This document shows, in pieces, positions 44,343 through 54,022 of a stretch of 64,000 nucleotides of DNA. Position 1 is the stretch's first letter. Each line of letters starts with the position of its first letter. The stretch is from Streptomyces sp. NRRL F-5126. GTDB lineage: Bacteria; Actinomycetota; Actinomycetes; Streptomycetales; Streptomycetaceae. Where the stretch lies: assembly GCF_000721265.1 (NCBI RefSeq), contig NZ_JOFZ01000015.1:124001-188000 (forward strand), in the 5' to 3' direction. The position numbers were made by a program, and so were the translations under genes. The notes under the pieces were generated by a model, which ran no database searches, was not told the origin of the DNA, and saw only the letters and a program-made list of their open reading frames with translations.

Positions 44343-47300
44343 GTGCAGGCGGTGCCAGGGGGAGGCTTGACGAGGTTCCTGTTTCTGCGTGTGCGTGCGC
44401 ACCGGTTGCTGCTCGCTGCCGCGCTGCTCGCGGTGGTGCTGACCACCGCCGTGCTCGCCACGCTCACCGCGTTCGCGGGCGCCATCGGCGACGCGGGCCT
44501 CAGGCATGCCCTGAGCTCGGACGACTCGGCCTCCGCCTCGCTCGTCATCACGGCGCAGACCCCCGACGCGGGCCGCCCCGCGCTGGACGCGGCCGCGCGC
44601 CGCGCGGCCTCGCGCACGTACGACGGGCTGCCTGTGCGCATGCGGGCCCTCGACGCCTCAGGACCCTACGGCCTGCCGCGCGGCCTCCAGCCGCCCGCCG
44701 CACGCAAGGGCGACCCCGACCTGACGCAGCTGGCGGCCCTCGACCGCTCGCGCGTGCGGCTCGTGAAGGGCTCGTGGCCCGCCAAGGGGCAGGCCACGGA
44801 CGCGCGTGGTGTCGCCGAGGTCGCCGTGCCCCAGGTGGCGGCCGAGCGCCTCAAGCTCAAGCCGGGGCCCGCCGTCCTCACCCTCGCCGACCGGCTGAAC
44901 GGCGGGCACCTCAAGATCCGCGTCACCGGCGTCTACCGCCCCGCCGACACCACCGACCCGTACTGGCAGCTCGACCAGCTCCGCGGCCGCGGTGTGCGCA
45001 CCGACTCCTTCACGACGTACGGCCCGCTCGTCGCTGACCCGGCGCTGCTGGAGAGCGGCAAGGTCTCCCGCGGTGACGTGTCCTGGCTGGCGACCGCCGA
45101 CTTCTCGCACTTCACCGCCGGCCGGATCGGCGCGCTGCGCGCGACGTCCGCGCGCGCCAAGCACTTCCTCGCCGCCGAACCCGTCTTCAAGGGCAGCGTC
45201 CTCAGCCGCACCTCCCTGCCCGACCTGCTCGACTCGGCGCACCGGGCACTGCTCGTGGCCCGCTCGACGCTGCTGATCGTCGCGCTGCAACTGGTGCTGC
45301 TCGCCGGGTACGCGCTGCTCCTCGTGGCCAGGCTGCTCGCGACCGACCGCACCGAGGAGACCCGGCTGCTGCTGGCGCGCGGCGGCTCGCGCGGCCGAAT
45401 CGCCGCGCTGTCCGCTCTGGAGGCGCTGCTGCTCGCGGTGCCCGCCGCGGTCGTCGCGCCGCTCCTCGCGGGGCCGCTCACGCGCATGCTGGGCGGGCAG
45501 GGCGCGCTCGCGGGTCTCGGGCTGCGCCTCGACGACCGTCCGACCGGCTCCGTGTGGCTCGCGGGCGGCGCCGCCGCGCTGGCGTGCGCGCTGGCCGTCG
45601 CGCTGCCCGCGCTGACCGCGCGCGGGTACGGGCGGCCGGGGCGTGCCGCGTCGCTGCCGGGACCTGTGCGCGCGGGCGCGGACCTCGGGCTGCTCGTGAT
45701 CGCGGGCGTCGCGTACTGGCAGCTCGACCGGCAGACGTCCGGCAGCGGCGCGCTCAGCGCCGGCGGCTCGGGCGGGCTGTCCATCGACCCGCTGCTCGTC
45801 GTGGCGCCCGCGCTCGCGCTGCTGGCCGGCACGGTCCTGACGCTGCGCCTGCTGCCGCCCGTCGCGCGGCTCGCCGAGCGACGGGCCGCCAGGGGCCGCG
45901 GGCTGCCTGCCGCGCTCGCGGGCTGGCAGCTCAGCCGCAGGCCGCTGCGGGGCGCGGGCCCCGTACTGCTGCTGGTGCTCGCCGTCGCCATGGGCGTGCT
46001 CGCCATCGGGCAGGGCGCCTCCTGGGACGCCTCGCAGAGCGACCAGGCCGGCTTTGAGGCCGGGGCGCCGGTGCGCGTGGTCGGCAGCCGCACGCCCGTG
46101 TTCGGCCAGGGCGGCGCCTTCGCGGCGATCCCCGGCGTGCGCGGGCTCGCGCCGGCCGTGCGCGACACCATGAGCCTGTCGGGCAGCAGGGAGGCGACGG
46201 TGCTCGCCCTCGACACGGGCGACGCGGCACCCGGCATCGGCATGCGCGACGATCTGGCCGGCGGGGACGCCGCCCGCGAGGTCGCCGCGCTGCACCCCGC
46301 CGACGTGCGGGCGACCGGGCTGCCGGTGCCCGACGGCACGACCCGGCTCGACCTGGCGATACGGCTGACGGCCGACCCGGCGCCGTCGTCGGCCGACGAC
46401 GCGGCGCTCGGCTTCGTCACGCTTGAGGACCGCTACGGGGTGCGCTACCCGATGCAGCTCGACCAGATACACGCCGACGGCGCCACCCACACCCTCGGCG
46501 TCGACCTGGCGGGCGCGGCCGGCGCGCCCGACGGCGAGCCGGCCGGGCCGCTGCGGATCACCGGCTTCGAGTTCGACACCCCGGCCTCGCCCGCGCACGC
46601 GCAGCGCTACGAGCTGACCATCGCCTCCGTCACGGCCCACACCCCGCACGGCGACCGCCCGGTGTCCCTGCCGTCCCCGCACTGGGGGACCTCGGTGACC
46701 ACCTCGGGCGCCGACCTCTCCGCCCAGCCGAACGCCTCCCCCGCCAAGGTGACCGGCGTACGGGGTGACACGCACACACCCCTCTCGCTCACGTACGACG
46801 CCAGCTCGTACCACGGGCAGCCGTACGGGCCGCAGGCCCTTGACGACATCCGCGTCACCACGCCCGCGCAGGCGGCGCCGCTGCCGGCGGCGCTGGTGAC
46901 GGACTCGTTCGCGTCGGCGACCGGCGCGAAGAAGGGATCCGTGATCCGGGTGCCGCTCGGCAACGACACGCTCTCCGTACGCGTCGCCGGCACGGTCAGG
47001 CAGATCCCGACGACGGGCCCGAGCGCCGCGGTGGACGGCCAGGGCGTGCCCGCGGCCACCGACAGCGGCGCCGTACTGCTCGACCTGCGCGCCGTCGACC
47101 GGGCGTTCGCGGTGAAGGACGCGCAGACGCCGGCCCCGACCGAGTGGTGGTTCTACCCGGCGCCCGGCAAGGCCGGGCAGGTGGCGGCCGCGCTGCGCGA
47201 GCGCACCGACATCGACCCGGGCCAGATCCTCGTCCGCACGGAGATCTCCGGCCGGCTGCACCGGGACCCGCTGGGCGCGGGCCCGCAGGCCGCCCTGCTG

Positions 47301-47702
47301 GCCGCCGCGATCGCCGCGGCCGCGCTCGCCGCGGTCGGCTTCGCCGTCGGCACGGTCGCGGCCCTGCGCGAGCGCTCGCGGGAGTTCGCGGTGCTGCGGG
47401 CGCTCGGCGCGCCCCGCCGCCAGCTGGCCAGGCTCCTCGCGGCGGAGCACTCCCTGCTGCTCGGCATCGGACTCGCCGTGGGCGTGGTGCTCGGCGTGGT
47501 GCTGACCCGCGCCGTCGTCCCGCTGATCGTCCTGACGGGCAAGGCGACCCAGCCGGTGCCCGCCGTGCACATCCTGCTGCCTGCCGGCGAGGTCGTGCTG
47601 CTGCTCGCCGGCGTGGCGGTGGCGCCGGCCGTCATCGTGGCGGCGCTCGCGCTGCACCGCACGGACCCGGCGAGTTCGCTGCGGGCCCAGGGAGGCGAGT
47701 AG
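44343..47702 (+). CDS. Large FtsX-type ABC transporter permease (first)
   Basis: 1119 residues. An N-terminal membrane helix (LLLAAALLAVVLTTAVLATL) is followed by a large outer domain, a group of membrane helices in the middle (about 300-530), a second large outer domain, and a C-terminal FtsX-like four-helix end (AALRERSREFAVLRALGAPRRQLARLLAAEHSLLLGI). This double-FtsX layout is found in mechanotransmitting exporters of the MacB/LolE kind. The substrate is unknown. GTG 44343 has AGGGGG at 44332-44337. It is followed by a second permease and an ATPase, together a complete exporter. Confidence 0.87.
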   Translation: MQAVPGGGLTRFLFLRVRAHRLLLAAALLAVVLTTAVLATLTAFAGAIGDAGLRHALSSDDSASASLVITAQTPDAGRPALDAAARRAASRTYDGLPVRMRALDASGPYGLPRGLQPPAARKGDPDLTQLAALDRSRVRLVKGSWPAKGQATDARGVAEVAVPQVAAERLKLKPGPAVLTLADRLNGGHLKIRVTGVYRPADTTDPYWQLDQLRGRGVRTDSFTTYGPLVADPALLESGKVSRGDVSWLATADFSHFTAGRIGALRATSARAKHFLAAEPVFKGSVLSRTSLPDLLDSAHRALLVARSTLLIVALQLVLLAGYALLLVARLLATDRTEETRLLLARGGSRGRIAALSALEALLLAVPAAVVAPLLAGPLTRMLGGQGALAGLGLRLDDRPTGSVWLAGGAAALACALAVALPALTARGYGRPGRAASLPGPVRAGADLGLLVIAGVAYWQLDRQTSGSGALSAGGSGGLSIDPLLVVAPALALLAGTVLTLRLLPPVARLAERRAARGRGLPAALAGWQLSRRPLRGAGPVLLLVLAVAMGVLAIGQGASWDASQSDQAGFEAGAPVRVVGSRTPVFGQGGAFAAIPGVRGLAPAVRDTMSLSGSREATVLALDTGDAAPGIGMRDDLAGGDAAREVAALHPADVRATGLPVPDGTTRLDLAIRLTADPAPSSADDAALGFVTLEDRYGVRYPMQLDQIHADGATHTLGVDLAGAAGAPDGEPAGPLRITGFEFDTPASPAHAQRYELTIASVTAHTPHGDRPVSLPSPHWGTSVTTSGADLSAQPNASPAKVTGVRGDTHTPLSLTYDASSYHGQPYGPQALDDIRVTTPAQAAPLPAALVTDSFASATGAKKGSVIRVPLGNDTLSVRVAGTVRQIPTTGPSAAVDGQGVPAATDSGAVLLDLRAVDRAFAVKDAQTPAPTEWWFYPAPGKAGQVAAALRERTDIDPGQILVRTEISGRLHRDPLGAGPQAALLAAAIAAAALAAVGFAVGTVAALRERSREFAVLRALGAPRRQLARLLAAEHSLLLGIGLAVGVVLGVVLTRAVVPLIVLTGKATQPVPAVHILLPAGEVVLLLAGVAVAPAVIVAALALHRTDPASSLRAQGGE

Positions 47703-47706
47703 CGAG

Positions 47707-50529
47707 GTGAGTGGCGTGGCACGACGGCACGGTGAGGCCGAGACCCCGCGCGGCCGGGCGGCGCGGCGCGCCCCCGCGCCGTGGGTGCGCACCCGGTTGC
47801 GCGCCGCGCCAGGACTGCCGTTCGGGCTCGGCCTGCTGGTGCTGGTGACCGCGTTCCTGGCCGCCGCCTTCCCCCGGGCGACCGCCTCGTACGAGACCGA
47901 CGCGCTGCGGCACGCCGTGAACACCGCGTCGATCGACCGCAGCGCCGTCTCGCTGTCCGTCGCGTACGGCGGCGCGACGGACGGCGACGCGCAGCGCGTC
48001 GCCGAGATGCTGCGGCCCGGCTACATCGAACCGCGCTACCGCCGGGCGATCGCCACGCTCCCGGCGCCGCTGCGAGCCCGCCGCGACCAGTCGTCCTACG
48101 GGGTGCGCACGAGGGGACAGGTGTCCGCACGCGACACCTACCTGGCTCGGCCCGAGGGCAAGGCGCCCGTGTTCACGCTCACCACCCAGGACGATCTCGG
48201 CCCGCACTCCCGCCTCGCCGCGGGGCGGCTGCCGCGCGCCGCGCGCGACTCCGTCACCTACCGCACGCACGAGGTGGAGGGCGCCGTCTCCGAGGCCACC
48301 GCCAAGCACCTGCACATCAGGGTGGGCTCCGTGCTGCACTTCCCCTCCAGGCAGCGCCTCGGCGCCGAAGTGGCCGTCCGCGTCACGGGCATCGTCACGC
48401 CGCTGCACCCGTCGCTCTCGTACTGGAAGGGCGAGCCCGACCTCGCGGCGCCCGAGCTGTTCGGCGACCCGTCTCCCAGCGGCGTCGGCCCCCGCTACTG
48501 GCACGCGGCGGTCGTGCTGCCCCCGGAGGCGGGGCCCGTCCTGCCCGCCGTCGTCGACTGCGAGCTGTTCTGGCGCCTGTCGCCCGACACCTCGGGGCTG
48601 ACCTCGGACGACCTCGGGCCGCTGCGATCCGCGGTCGGCTCGATCACGCACGGCCCCGGGCTGACCGCGCTCGGGCGGGCCGTCAACCCGGACGTGTCCG
48701 TGGTCACCGGGCTCGACACCGTTTTCGACGACTTCACCTCCCTGCTCGGCTCCGTGACGCCCGTGGTGGCCGTGGGGGCGTTCGGCGTGGCCGCCGTCGG
48801 CGCCGTGGTGCTGCTGATGGCGGGCGGCCTCGCCGCCGAACGCAGGCACGGCGAACTGTCGCTGCTGCGGGCGCGCGGCGCCTCGGTGCGCGGGATCGCC
48901 GGCCGGCTGCTGGCCGAGACCGCCGTGCCGGCGGTGCTGGCCGCCGCGATCGGCTGCGCCCTGGCCGTCGCACTGGTGCCGGGCACCCGGTTGACGCCGT
49001 GCCTGCTCGCGGCGGCCGCCGTCGCCGTGCTCGCCTGCGGCACGCTTCCGGTGCGTGCCGTGCTCGCGCACCGCTCGGCGCGCACGCACGAGGGCCGCGC
49101 CGACCTCGTACGTGCCAGGCCGTCGCGGCGGCGCACGGTCGCGGAACTGACCGTACTGGTCCTCGCGGTGGGCGCCGTCGTCGCGCTGCGCAGGCGCGGC
49201 GCCGACGCCTCGGGCGGGGTGGACCAGCTCGTCAGCCTCGCGCCCGTACTCGTCGGCGTGATCGCCGCACTGGTGCTCGGCCGGCTGTATCCGCTGCCGC
49301 TGCGGCTCGCGGCGCTGCCGGTGGCACGGCGGCGCGGGGTGACCGGTTTCCTCTCGCTCGCGCGCGCCGGGCGCACGCCCGTGACGGCGGCGCTGCCGCT
49401 GCTCGCGCTGCTGATCGCGCTGACGACGGCCGGCTTCGGCGGCTCCGTGCTCGCCGGTGTGACGCACGCACGCGACGGCGCGGCGCTGACGGCCGTGGGC
49501 GCGGACGCCTCGGTGACCGCCGCGGAAAAGCTGCCCGCGGGCCTTGCCCGCTCCGTGCGGAATATACCGGGCGTCACGGACATGACGGCCGTCGAGCAGC
49601 GCCGTGACGTCCAGTTGCCCGGCTCCACGGCGGCGCCCGGCCAGGGCTCCGTGGTGACGCTCGTGGCCGTCGACCCCGCGTCGTACGCGCGCCTCGCCGC
49701 CCGCACGGGCCGTGGCGCCTTCGACGCAGGCCTGCTGACCCGCCACGGCTCCGCCGGCTCCGCGGGGGACACGGCCACGCTGCCGGCCATCGCCTCGCCC
49801 GCCGTGGCAAAGCAGCTCGGCTCCGGCGCCGAGCGGATCGAGGAGACGAACCGGTCGCTGCGGGTACGCGTGGCCGCCGTACGGGACGAGACGCCTGCGC
49901 TCGCCGGCGGTGATTTCCTGCTGGTCGACGCCGCGTACGTGCCGCAGCACGCGGACACGGGCCTGCTGGTGACGGGCGCCTCCCTGGACGCCAAGGCGCT
50001 GCGCGCGACCGTGCGGGCCGCCGGGCACGGCACGGACGTGCAGGTGCTCGCCGAGGTGCGGGCCGCCCTGACGGACTCGCCCCTGCAGTCGGGCGCCGAG
50101 CGCGTCTACACGGTCGCGGTGGCGGCGGGCGCCGGGTACGCCGTGCTCGCCCTGCTGCTCGCGGTGGCACAGGCCGCGCCCGAACGCGTGGCGCTGCTGG
50201 CGCGGCTGCGGACACTGGGCATGACGCGACGTCAGGGCAGACGCCTGCTGGTGCTGGAGTCGCTGCCGCAGGCGGTGCTCGCCGGCCTCGGCGGAGCGCT
50301 CGTCGGCTGGGCCGCGATCAGGCTGCTGGCGCCGGGCCTCGACCTGGCACCGCTCGCACTGCCCGACCAGGGCGCCGGCACCCCCGTGCGTCTGGTGACC
50401 GACCCGTGGTCACTGCTGCTGCCCGCGGCGGCTGTGGTGGTGCTCGCGGCCGGGGTGGCCGCGGTGCAGGCCTGGCTGTCCACGCGCCGCAGGGCGACGA
50501 TCGAGCTGAGGGCGGGAGGCCCGAGATGA
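47707..50529 (+). CDS. Large FtsX-type ABC transporter permease (second)
   Basis: 940 residues, same general layout as the first permease: an N-terminal helix (LPFGLGLLVLVTAFLAAAFP), an outer domain with tandem sub-structure, central helices with the ERRHGELSLLRARGASVRGIAGRLL cytoplasmic loop, a second outer domain, and C-terminal helices after the LARLRTLGMTRRQGRRLLVLESLP loop. It starts four bases after the previous stop. An in-frame GTG at 47716 has the better ribosome-site spacing. Its TGA overlaps the ATPase ATG. It probably forms a heterodimer with the first permease. Confidence 0.87.
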   Translation: MSGVARRHGEAETPRGRAARRAPAPWVRTRLRAAPGLPFGLGLLVLVTAFLAAAFPRATASYETDALRHAVNTASIDRSAVSLSVAYGGATDGDAQRVAEMLRPGYIEPRYRRAIATLPAPLRARRDQSSYGVRTRGQVSARDTYLARPEGKAPVFTLTTQDDLGPHSRLAAGRLPRAARDSVTYRTHEVEGAVSEATAKHLHIRVGSVLHFPSRQRLGAEVAVRVTGIVTPLHPSLSYWKGEPDLAAPELFGDPSPSGVGPRYWHAAVVLPPEAGPVLPAVVDCELFWRLSPDTSGLTSDDLGPLRSAVGSITHGPGLTALGRAVNPDVSVVTGLDTVFDDFTSLLGSVTPVVAVGAFGVAAVGAVVLLMAGGLAAERRHGELSLLRARGASVRGIAGRLLAETAVPAVLAAAIGCALAVALVPGTRLTPCLLAAAAVAVLACGTLPVRAVLAHRSARTHEGRADLVRARPSRRRTVAELTVLVLAVGAVVALRRRGADASGGVDQLVSLAPVLVGVIAALVLGRLYPLPLRLAALPVARRRGVTGFLSLARAGRTPVTAALPLLALLIALTTAGFGGSVLAGVTHARDGAALTAVGADASVTAAEKLPAGLARSVRNIPGVTDMTAVEQRRDVQLPGSTAAPGQGSVVTLVAVDPASYARLAARTGRGAFDAGLLTRHGSAGSAGDTATLPAIASPAVAKQLGSGAERIEETNRSLRVRVAAVRDETPALAGGDFLLVDAAYVPQHADTGLLVTGASLDAKALRATVRAAGHGTDVQVLAEVRAALTDSPLQSGAERVYTVAVAAGAGYAVLALLLAVAQAAPERVALLARLRTLGMTRRQGRRLLVLESLPQAVLAGLGGALVGWAAIRLLAPGLDLAPLALPDQGAGTPVRLVTDPWSLLLPAAAVVVLAAGVAAVQAWLSTRRRATIELRAGGPR

Positions 50530-51488
50530 GTGACACGTCCCTGGAAGAGCTTGAGCGACGGGCGACGGAGCGCGGGCAGCGCCCCGCGTACGGGCACGAC
50601 GCGCTCATCACCTGCGATCGGCTGGTGCGCGTCTTCACGACCGACGGCGTGGAGGTGCAGGCGCTGCAGGGCCTCGACCTGCTCGTCACGCAGGGCGAGT
50701 TGATGGCGCTGGTCGGCGCGTCGGGCAGCGGCAAGTCGACGCTGATGAACATCCTGGCGGGCCTCGACGAGCCGACGGCAGGCGCGGCGCGGGTCGCAGG
50801 CCGCGACCTGCTGGCGATGGGCGCCAAGGAGCGGCTCGCCTACCGGCGCGAGATCGTCGGCTTCGTCTGGCAGCAGACCGCGCGCAACCTCATGCCGTTC
50901 CTGACGGCGTCGCAGAACGTCGCGCTGCCGATGCAGCTGAAGGGCGGCGGACGCGGCAGGCGTGCCCGCGCGGAGCGCGCCGAGCGTGCCGCGATGCTGC
51001 TGGACATCCTGGAGGTCGCGGACTGCGCGGACCGCGAGCCGCGCCAGATGTCGGGCGGCCAGCAGCAGCGGGTGGCGATCGCGGTGGCCCTCGCGAACGA
51101 GCCGTCGGTGCTGCTCGCGGACGAGCCCACGGGCGAGCTCGACTCGGCGACGGGCGAGCAGATCTTCGCCGCGTTCCGCGCGGCCAACGAGCGGCTCGGG
51201 ACGACGATCGTGATCGTCACGCACGACCAGAAGGTGGCGTCCGAGGTCAGCCGCACGGTGGCGATCCGCGACGGCCGCACGTCCTCCGAGGTGCTGCGCC
51301 GCACGGAGGTGGACGCGGCGACGGGCCAGGAGAGCCTGGTCGCCCGCGAGTACGCGACGCTGGACCGTGCGGGCCGCCTCCAGCTCCCGAAGGAGTACAC
51401 GGAGGCGCTCGGCATGGAGCACCGGGTGGCGCTCGACCTCGAACCCGACCACATAGAGGTGCGCCCGGACGACACCTCGGGAGCGTGA
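50526..51488 (+). CDS. ABC transporter ATPase with AbrB-like tail
   Basis: 320 residues. MacB/LolD-type ATPase: Walker A GASGSGKST, signature MSGGQQQRVAIA, Walker B VLLADEPTGEL, switch His in VIVTHD. Unusually, the last 45 residues (RAGRLQLPKEYTEALGMEHRVA and on) look like a swapped-hairpin AbrB/SpoVT fold half, normally a DNA-binding or dimerisation element. The ATG overlaps the upstream permease stop (ATGA). It powers the two large permeases; the tail may dimerise the ATPase or link it to regulation (inference). Confidence 0.9.
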   Translation: MSDTSLEELERRATERGQRPAYGHDALITCDRLVRVFTTDGVEVQALQGLDLLVTQGELMALVGASGSGKSTLMNILAGLDEPTAGAARVAGRDLLAMGAKERLAYRREIVGFVWQQTARNLMPFLTASQNVALPMQLKGGGRGRRARAERAERAAMLLDILEVADCADREPRQMSGGQQQRVAIAVALANEPSVLLADEPTGELDSATGEQIFAAFRAANERLGTTIVIVTHDQKVASEVSRTVAIRDGRTSSEVLRRTEVDAATGQESLVAREYATLDRAGRLQLPKEYTEALGMEHRVALDLEPDHIEVRPDDTSGA

Positions 51489-51521
51489 GCGCCCGCGTCC
51501 AGGCCGGTGGCCCTACGGGAC

Positions 51522-52289
51522 CTACGCCAGCAGCTCGACGAGCCTGTCGTGCACGCCGTCCCTGCCATCCAGCGGGCTCGCCACCAACTCACCGCGCGCC
51601 TGCGCGTCGCGGGAGAAGGCGTGCAGGCGGCCGTCGGCTCGGGCGAGTACCAGGTCGGTGCTGGCGCCCGCGACCTCGGCGGATCCGTTCGCGGTGTAGT
51701 GCGTGACGGTGACCAGCGCCGAGCGCTCCGCCGCGGCGAGCACGCTGTCGGCGTCCCCGGCACCGGCGCCGGCGGACGTGCCGCGCGGCAGCCAGTCGGT
51801 CAGCAGGCGGAACGCCTCCTCGGACGTGTAGAGGCCGAGCTGGTGCACCCCGAGCGCGTCGATGCGCACCACGAGGCAGATCGGCTCGGGCTGCGGCAGC
51901 AGCAGGATCCGCCACGGCTCCCCGGGGCCCGTCCCGGTCGTGCGGGCGTCGAGTACTTTCCGCGACCGCTGCTGGAGCGCGACGGCGATGCCCAGGTCGC
52001 CCCGGACCTGGATCTCCTCGCCGCTGGGACCGGCAAGCAGCAGCTGGCGGGCGGCCAGGGACCGCACGGCCTCGGCAAGCACCTCGTCCGAGGGCCGGGC
52101 CTCCAGGAAGTCCACGATCGCGTCCACGGCGGTGAGTTCGGCGATGGTGTACGCGCCGAGCGCCACCGGGCCCGTGTGCACGAGGTTCACCACGGCCGTG
52201 ACGAGCCCTTCGGGAACCGCCGCCTCACCCGGGTCGGACGGGTTCGGGGCGCGGGACGGGCCTCCCGACGCGGGGCGCTCGTCGCTCAT
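51522..52289 (-). CDS. Conserved hypothetical protein
   Basis: 255 residues, not recognised. The first 25 are Pro/Ser-rich. Then come helices (LVTAVVNLVHTGPVALGAYTI; VDAIVDFLEARPSDEVLAEAVRSLAARQLL, winged-helix-like) and a mixed alpha/beta part with WRILLLPQPEPICLVVRID and a YTSEEAFRLLTDWLP helix. No membrane segment or catalytic motif. ATGA overlap with the upstream gene means these two are made together. Fold resembles small adaptor proteins more than enzymes, but this is only an impression. Confidence 0.65.
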   Translation of the reverse strand: MSDERPASGGPSRAPNPSDPGEAAVPEGLVTAVVNLVHTGPVALGAYTIAELTAVDAIVDFLEARPSDEVLAEAVRSLAARQLLLAGPSGEEIQVRGDLGIAVALQQRSRKVLDARTTGTGPGEPWRILLLPQPEPICLVVRIDALGVHQLGLYTSEEAFRLLTDWLPRGTSAGAGAGDADSVLAAAERSALVTVTHYTANGSAEVAGASTDLVLARADGRLHAFSRDAQARGELVASPLDGRDGVHDRLVELLA

Positions 52290-53194
52290 GAATCTCCTTC
52301 CGTCTGCCATCCGCCGGGGGACGGCAGGCTGCTCTCGCGCAGGACGGCCGCGGCGCCGCGTGACGGCGTCTCGGTGACCCACACCTCCGAACTGCCGAAC
52401 AGGCCGCGTCCCGCCCTGCCGGAGAGCGACCGGCCGAGCTCCTTCGACAGGTCCGCCCGGTCCGGCGGCGGGAACCTGGACGCCAGGTCGCCCGAGACCG
52501 AGGTGACGTCGTCGTCCGCCTCGATCCGGCGCAGCGTGCGCGCCAGCGACCGTGCCACCGGGGGCGTCAGGGACGTGGGCACGGCCAGCATCGGCGACAG
52601 GTACATCGGGCGCCGCTCCGTCCTGCGCGACAGGCCCCAGGGGCCGACGTTGCTGTGGGTGAAGCGGTACACCAGATAGTCCACGAGGTGGCGCAGGTCG
52701 TCGATGCTGGGCAGTTTCCGCCCGCCGAAGGCCGCGGGTGTCTTCTCCAGCTGCACCCAGGTGCCCTGGACGGTCCGCCCGTGCAGCTTCTCCCGCACGA
52801 CGCGTCCGCGCATCCCGATGTCCGGGTAGCGGTTCTTGTCGATGTCGCGGTGGTGGCTGGACAGGCGCGGGTGGCTGACCTTCGCGAAGTTCCACCTGTC
52901 GTACAGCGCGACGTCGTCCACCAGGACATGTCCGCCGCACAGCACGTCGTGCAGTTGCGGGACCTGGAGGCCGTGCCGTTCCAGGTCGGTGAGGATCGCG
53001 GCCTCCTCGGCGCTGAGGTGCGCGGCGGCGGCGACCAGGCCCTTGCGGTAGGCGCCCGACCTGGCGGTGATCTCGATCAGCAGGCGCACCCTGTCGCGCA
53101 CCTTCTCGGCGCGCCTGGCGCTCTCGCCGTCGCGGGCGGCACCGCCGGACCGGCCGACGTACCTGCCGAGCCCGAGGGCGTGCTTGCGCTCCAT
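52286..53194 (-). CDS. Conserved hypothetical protein
   Basis: 302 residues, not recognised. N-terminal basic stretch (MERKHALGLGRYVGR), a helical region, then a conserved-looking centre rich in His, Arg, Asp and Trp (VALYDRWNFAKVSHPRLSSH; HRDIDKNRYPDIG; VQGTWVQLEKTPAAF). The C-terminal 80 residues are less ordered. The charged centre could bind nucleic acid or a ligand, but I see no known active site. It overlaps the next gene by four bases and lies 81 bp downstream of the third unknown gene. Confidence 0.65.
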   Translation of the reverse strand: MERKHALGLGRYVGRSGGAARDGESARRAEKVRDRVRLLIEITARSGAYRKGLVAAAAHLSAEEAAILTDLERHGLQVPQLHDVLCGGHVLVDDVALYDRWNFAKVSHPRLSSHHRDIDKNRYPDIGMRGRVVREKLHGRTVQGTWVQLEKTPAAFGGRKLPSIDDLRHLVDYLVYRFTHSNVGPWGLSRRTERRPMYLSPMLAVPTSLTPPVARSLARTLRRIEADDDVTSVSGDLASRFPPPDRADLSKELGRSLSGRAGRGLFGSSEVWVTETPSRGAAAVLRESSLPSPGGWQTEGDS

Positions 53195-53275
53195 CCGGCC
53201 AGTACAACATGGCGCCCGGCAGCCCGCACCGGCGGGCCGCGCCCGTGTCGGCCGCCGCGTGCGCCCCGCCACGGG

Positions 53276-54022
53276 TCACCCGTTCGGGCTGTTCGCCTCT
53301 CCGCCAAGGACGCTGAGCCCCGGCAGCCCGCCGAGGCCGGTGCCGCCCACGCGGACCACGATCGACCCGTACGCCGTGCGCAGCCGCAGCCACGACCCGG
53401 CGGCGAAGAGCGCCGCCTCGCCCGCGCCCGGCGCGGCACCCGGCGGACGCAGGAAGCCGACCGAGCGGGCCGCGTGCACCACACGCAGCGGCAGGCCCGT
53501 CGCGCCGAGCGTGCGCGACCAGATGTCGCGGCCGATGCGGTCGCGCTCGGCGCGGGTGCGGCGCTCCTCGGGCAACTCCTCGTCGCGCCGCCGGAACTCG
53601 GCGACGGCGGCGGCCACCGCCCTTGCCATCTCCGGGACTTCGGGCAGCCCCTCGACGGGCCGCCAGCCGCCGCGCGGCGGCAGCACCCCGGCCCACGGAG
53701 GCCCCGTGACGGCAGGCGGTACGGCCATCTCGGCGCGGTCCTCCGCGACGCCCTCAAGGAGGTCGCCCGCTGACACGGTGACGTCGAACGCGGCACCTGC
53801 CTCGCGCAGCCGTACGGAGCGGATCGCGATCACCTCGAAGGACGGCGGGCGGCCGAAGACGGCGAGCACGCCGCCGCCCGCCTGCAGTCGTACGGCGGCC
53901 GCGCGGTCGTAGTGCAGCAGCCGGCCGAGGAAGGCGGCGAGGTCGGCCGCCTCCCCCGCGTCGGCGAGGCGCAGCGAGCCCGGCAGTTCCACGAGGACCC
54001 CCACCCTGTTCCTACTGGTCAC
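53276..54022 (-). CDS. Conserved hypothetical protein
   Basis: 248 residues, not recognised. It begins RVGVLVELPGSLRLADAGEAADLAAFL, has a beta-rich front half and a charged middle helix (FRRRDEELPEERRTRAERDRIGRD), then another beta-rich part ending GGLPGLSVLGGE. No signal or membrane segment. The GTG start overlaps the 3' end of the thioesterase gene by 11 bp, so it is translationally linked to it. Together with the next two genes it forms a compact unit below thioesterase and ettA. Confidence 0.62.
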   Translation of the reverse strand: MTSRNRVGVLVELPGSLRLADAGEAADLAAFLGRLLHYDRAAAVRLQAGGGVLAVFGRPPSFEVIAIRSVRLREAGAAFDVTVSAGDLLEGVAEDRAEMAVPPAVTGPPWAGVLPPRGGWRPVEGLPEVPEMARAVAAAVAEFRRRDEELPEERRTRAERDRIGRDIWSRTLGATGLPLRVVHAARSVGFLRPPGAAPGAGEAALFAAGSWLRLRTAYGSIVVRVGGTGLGGLPGLSVLGGEANSPNG

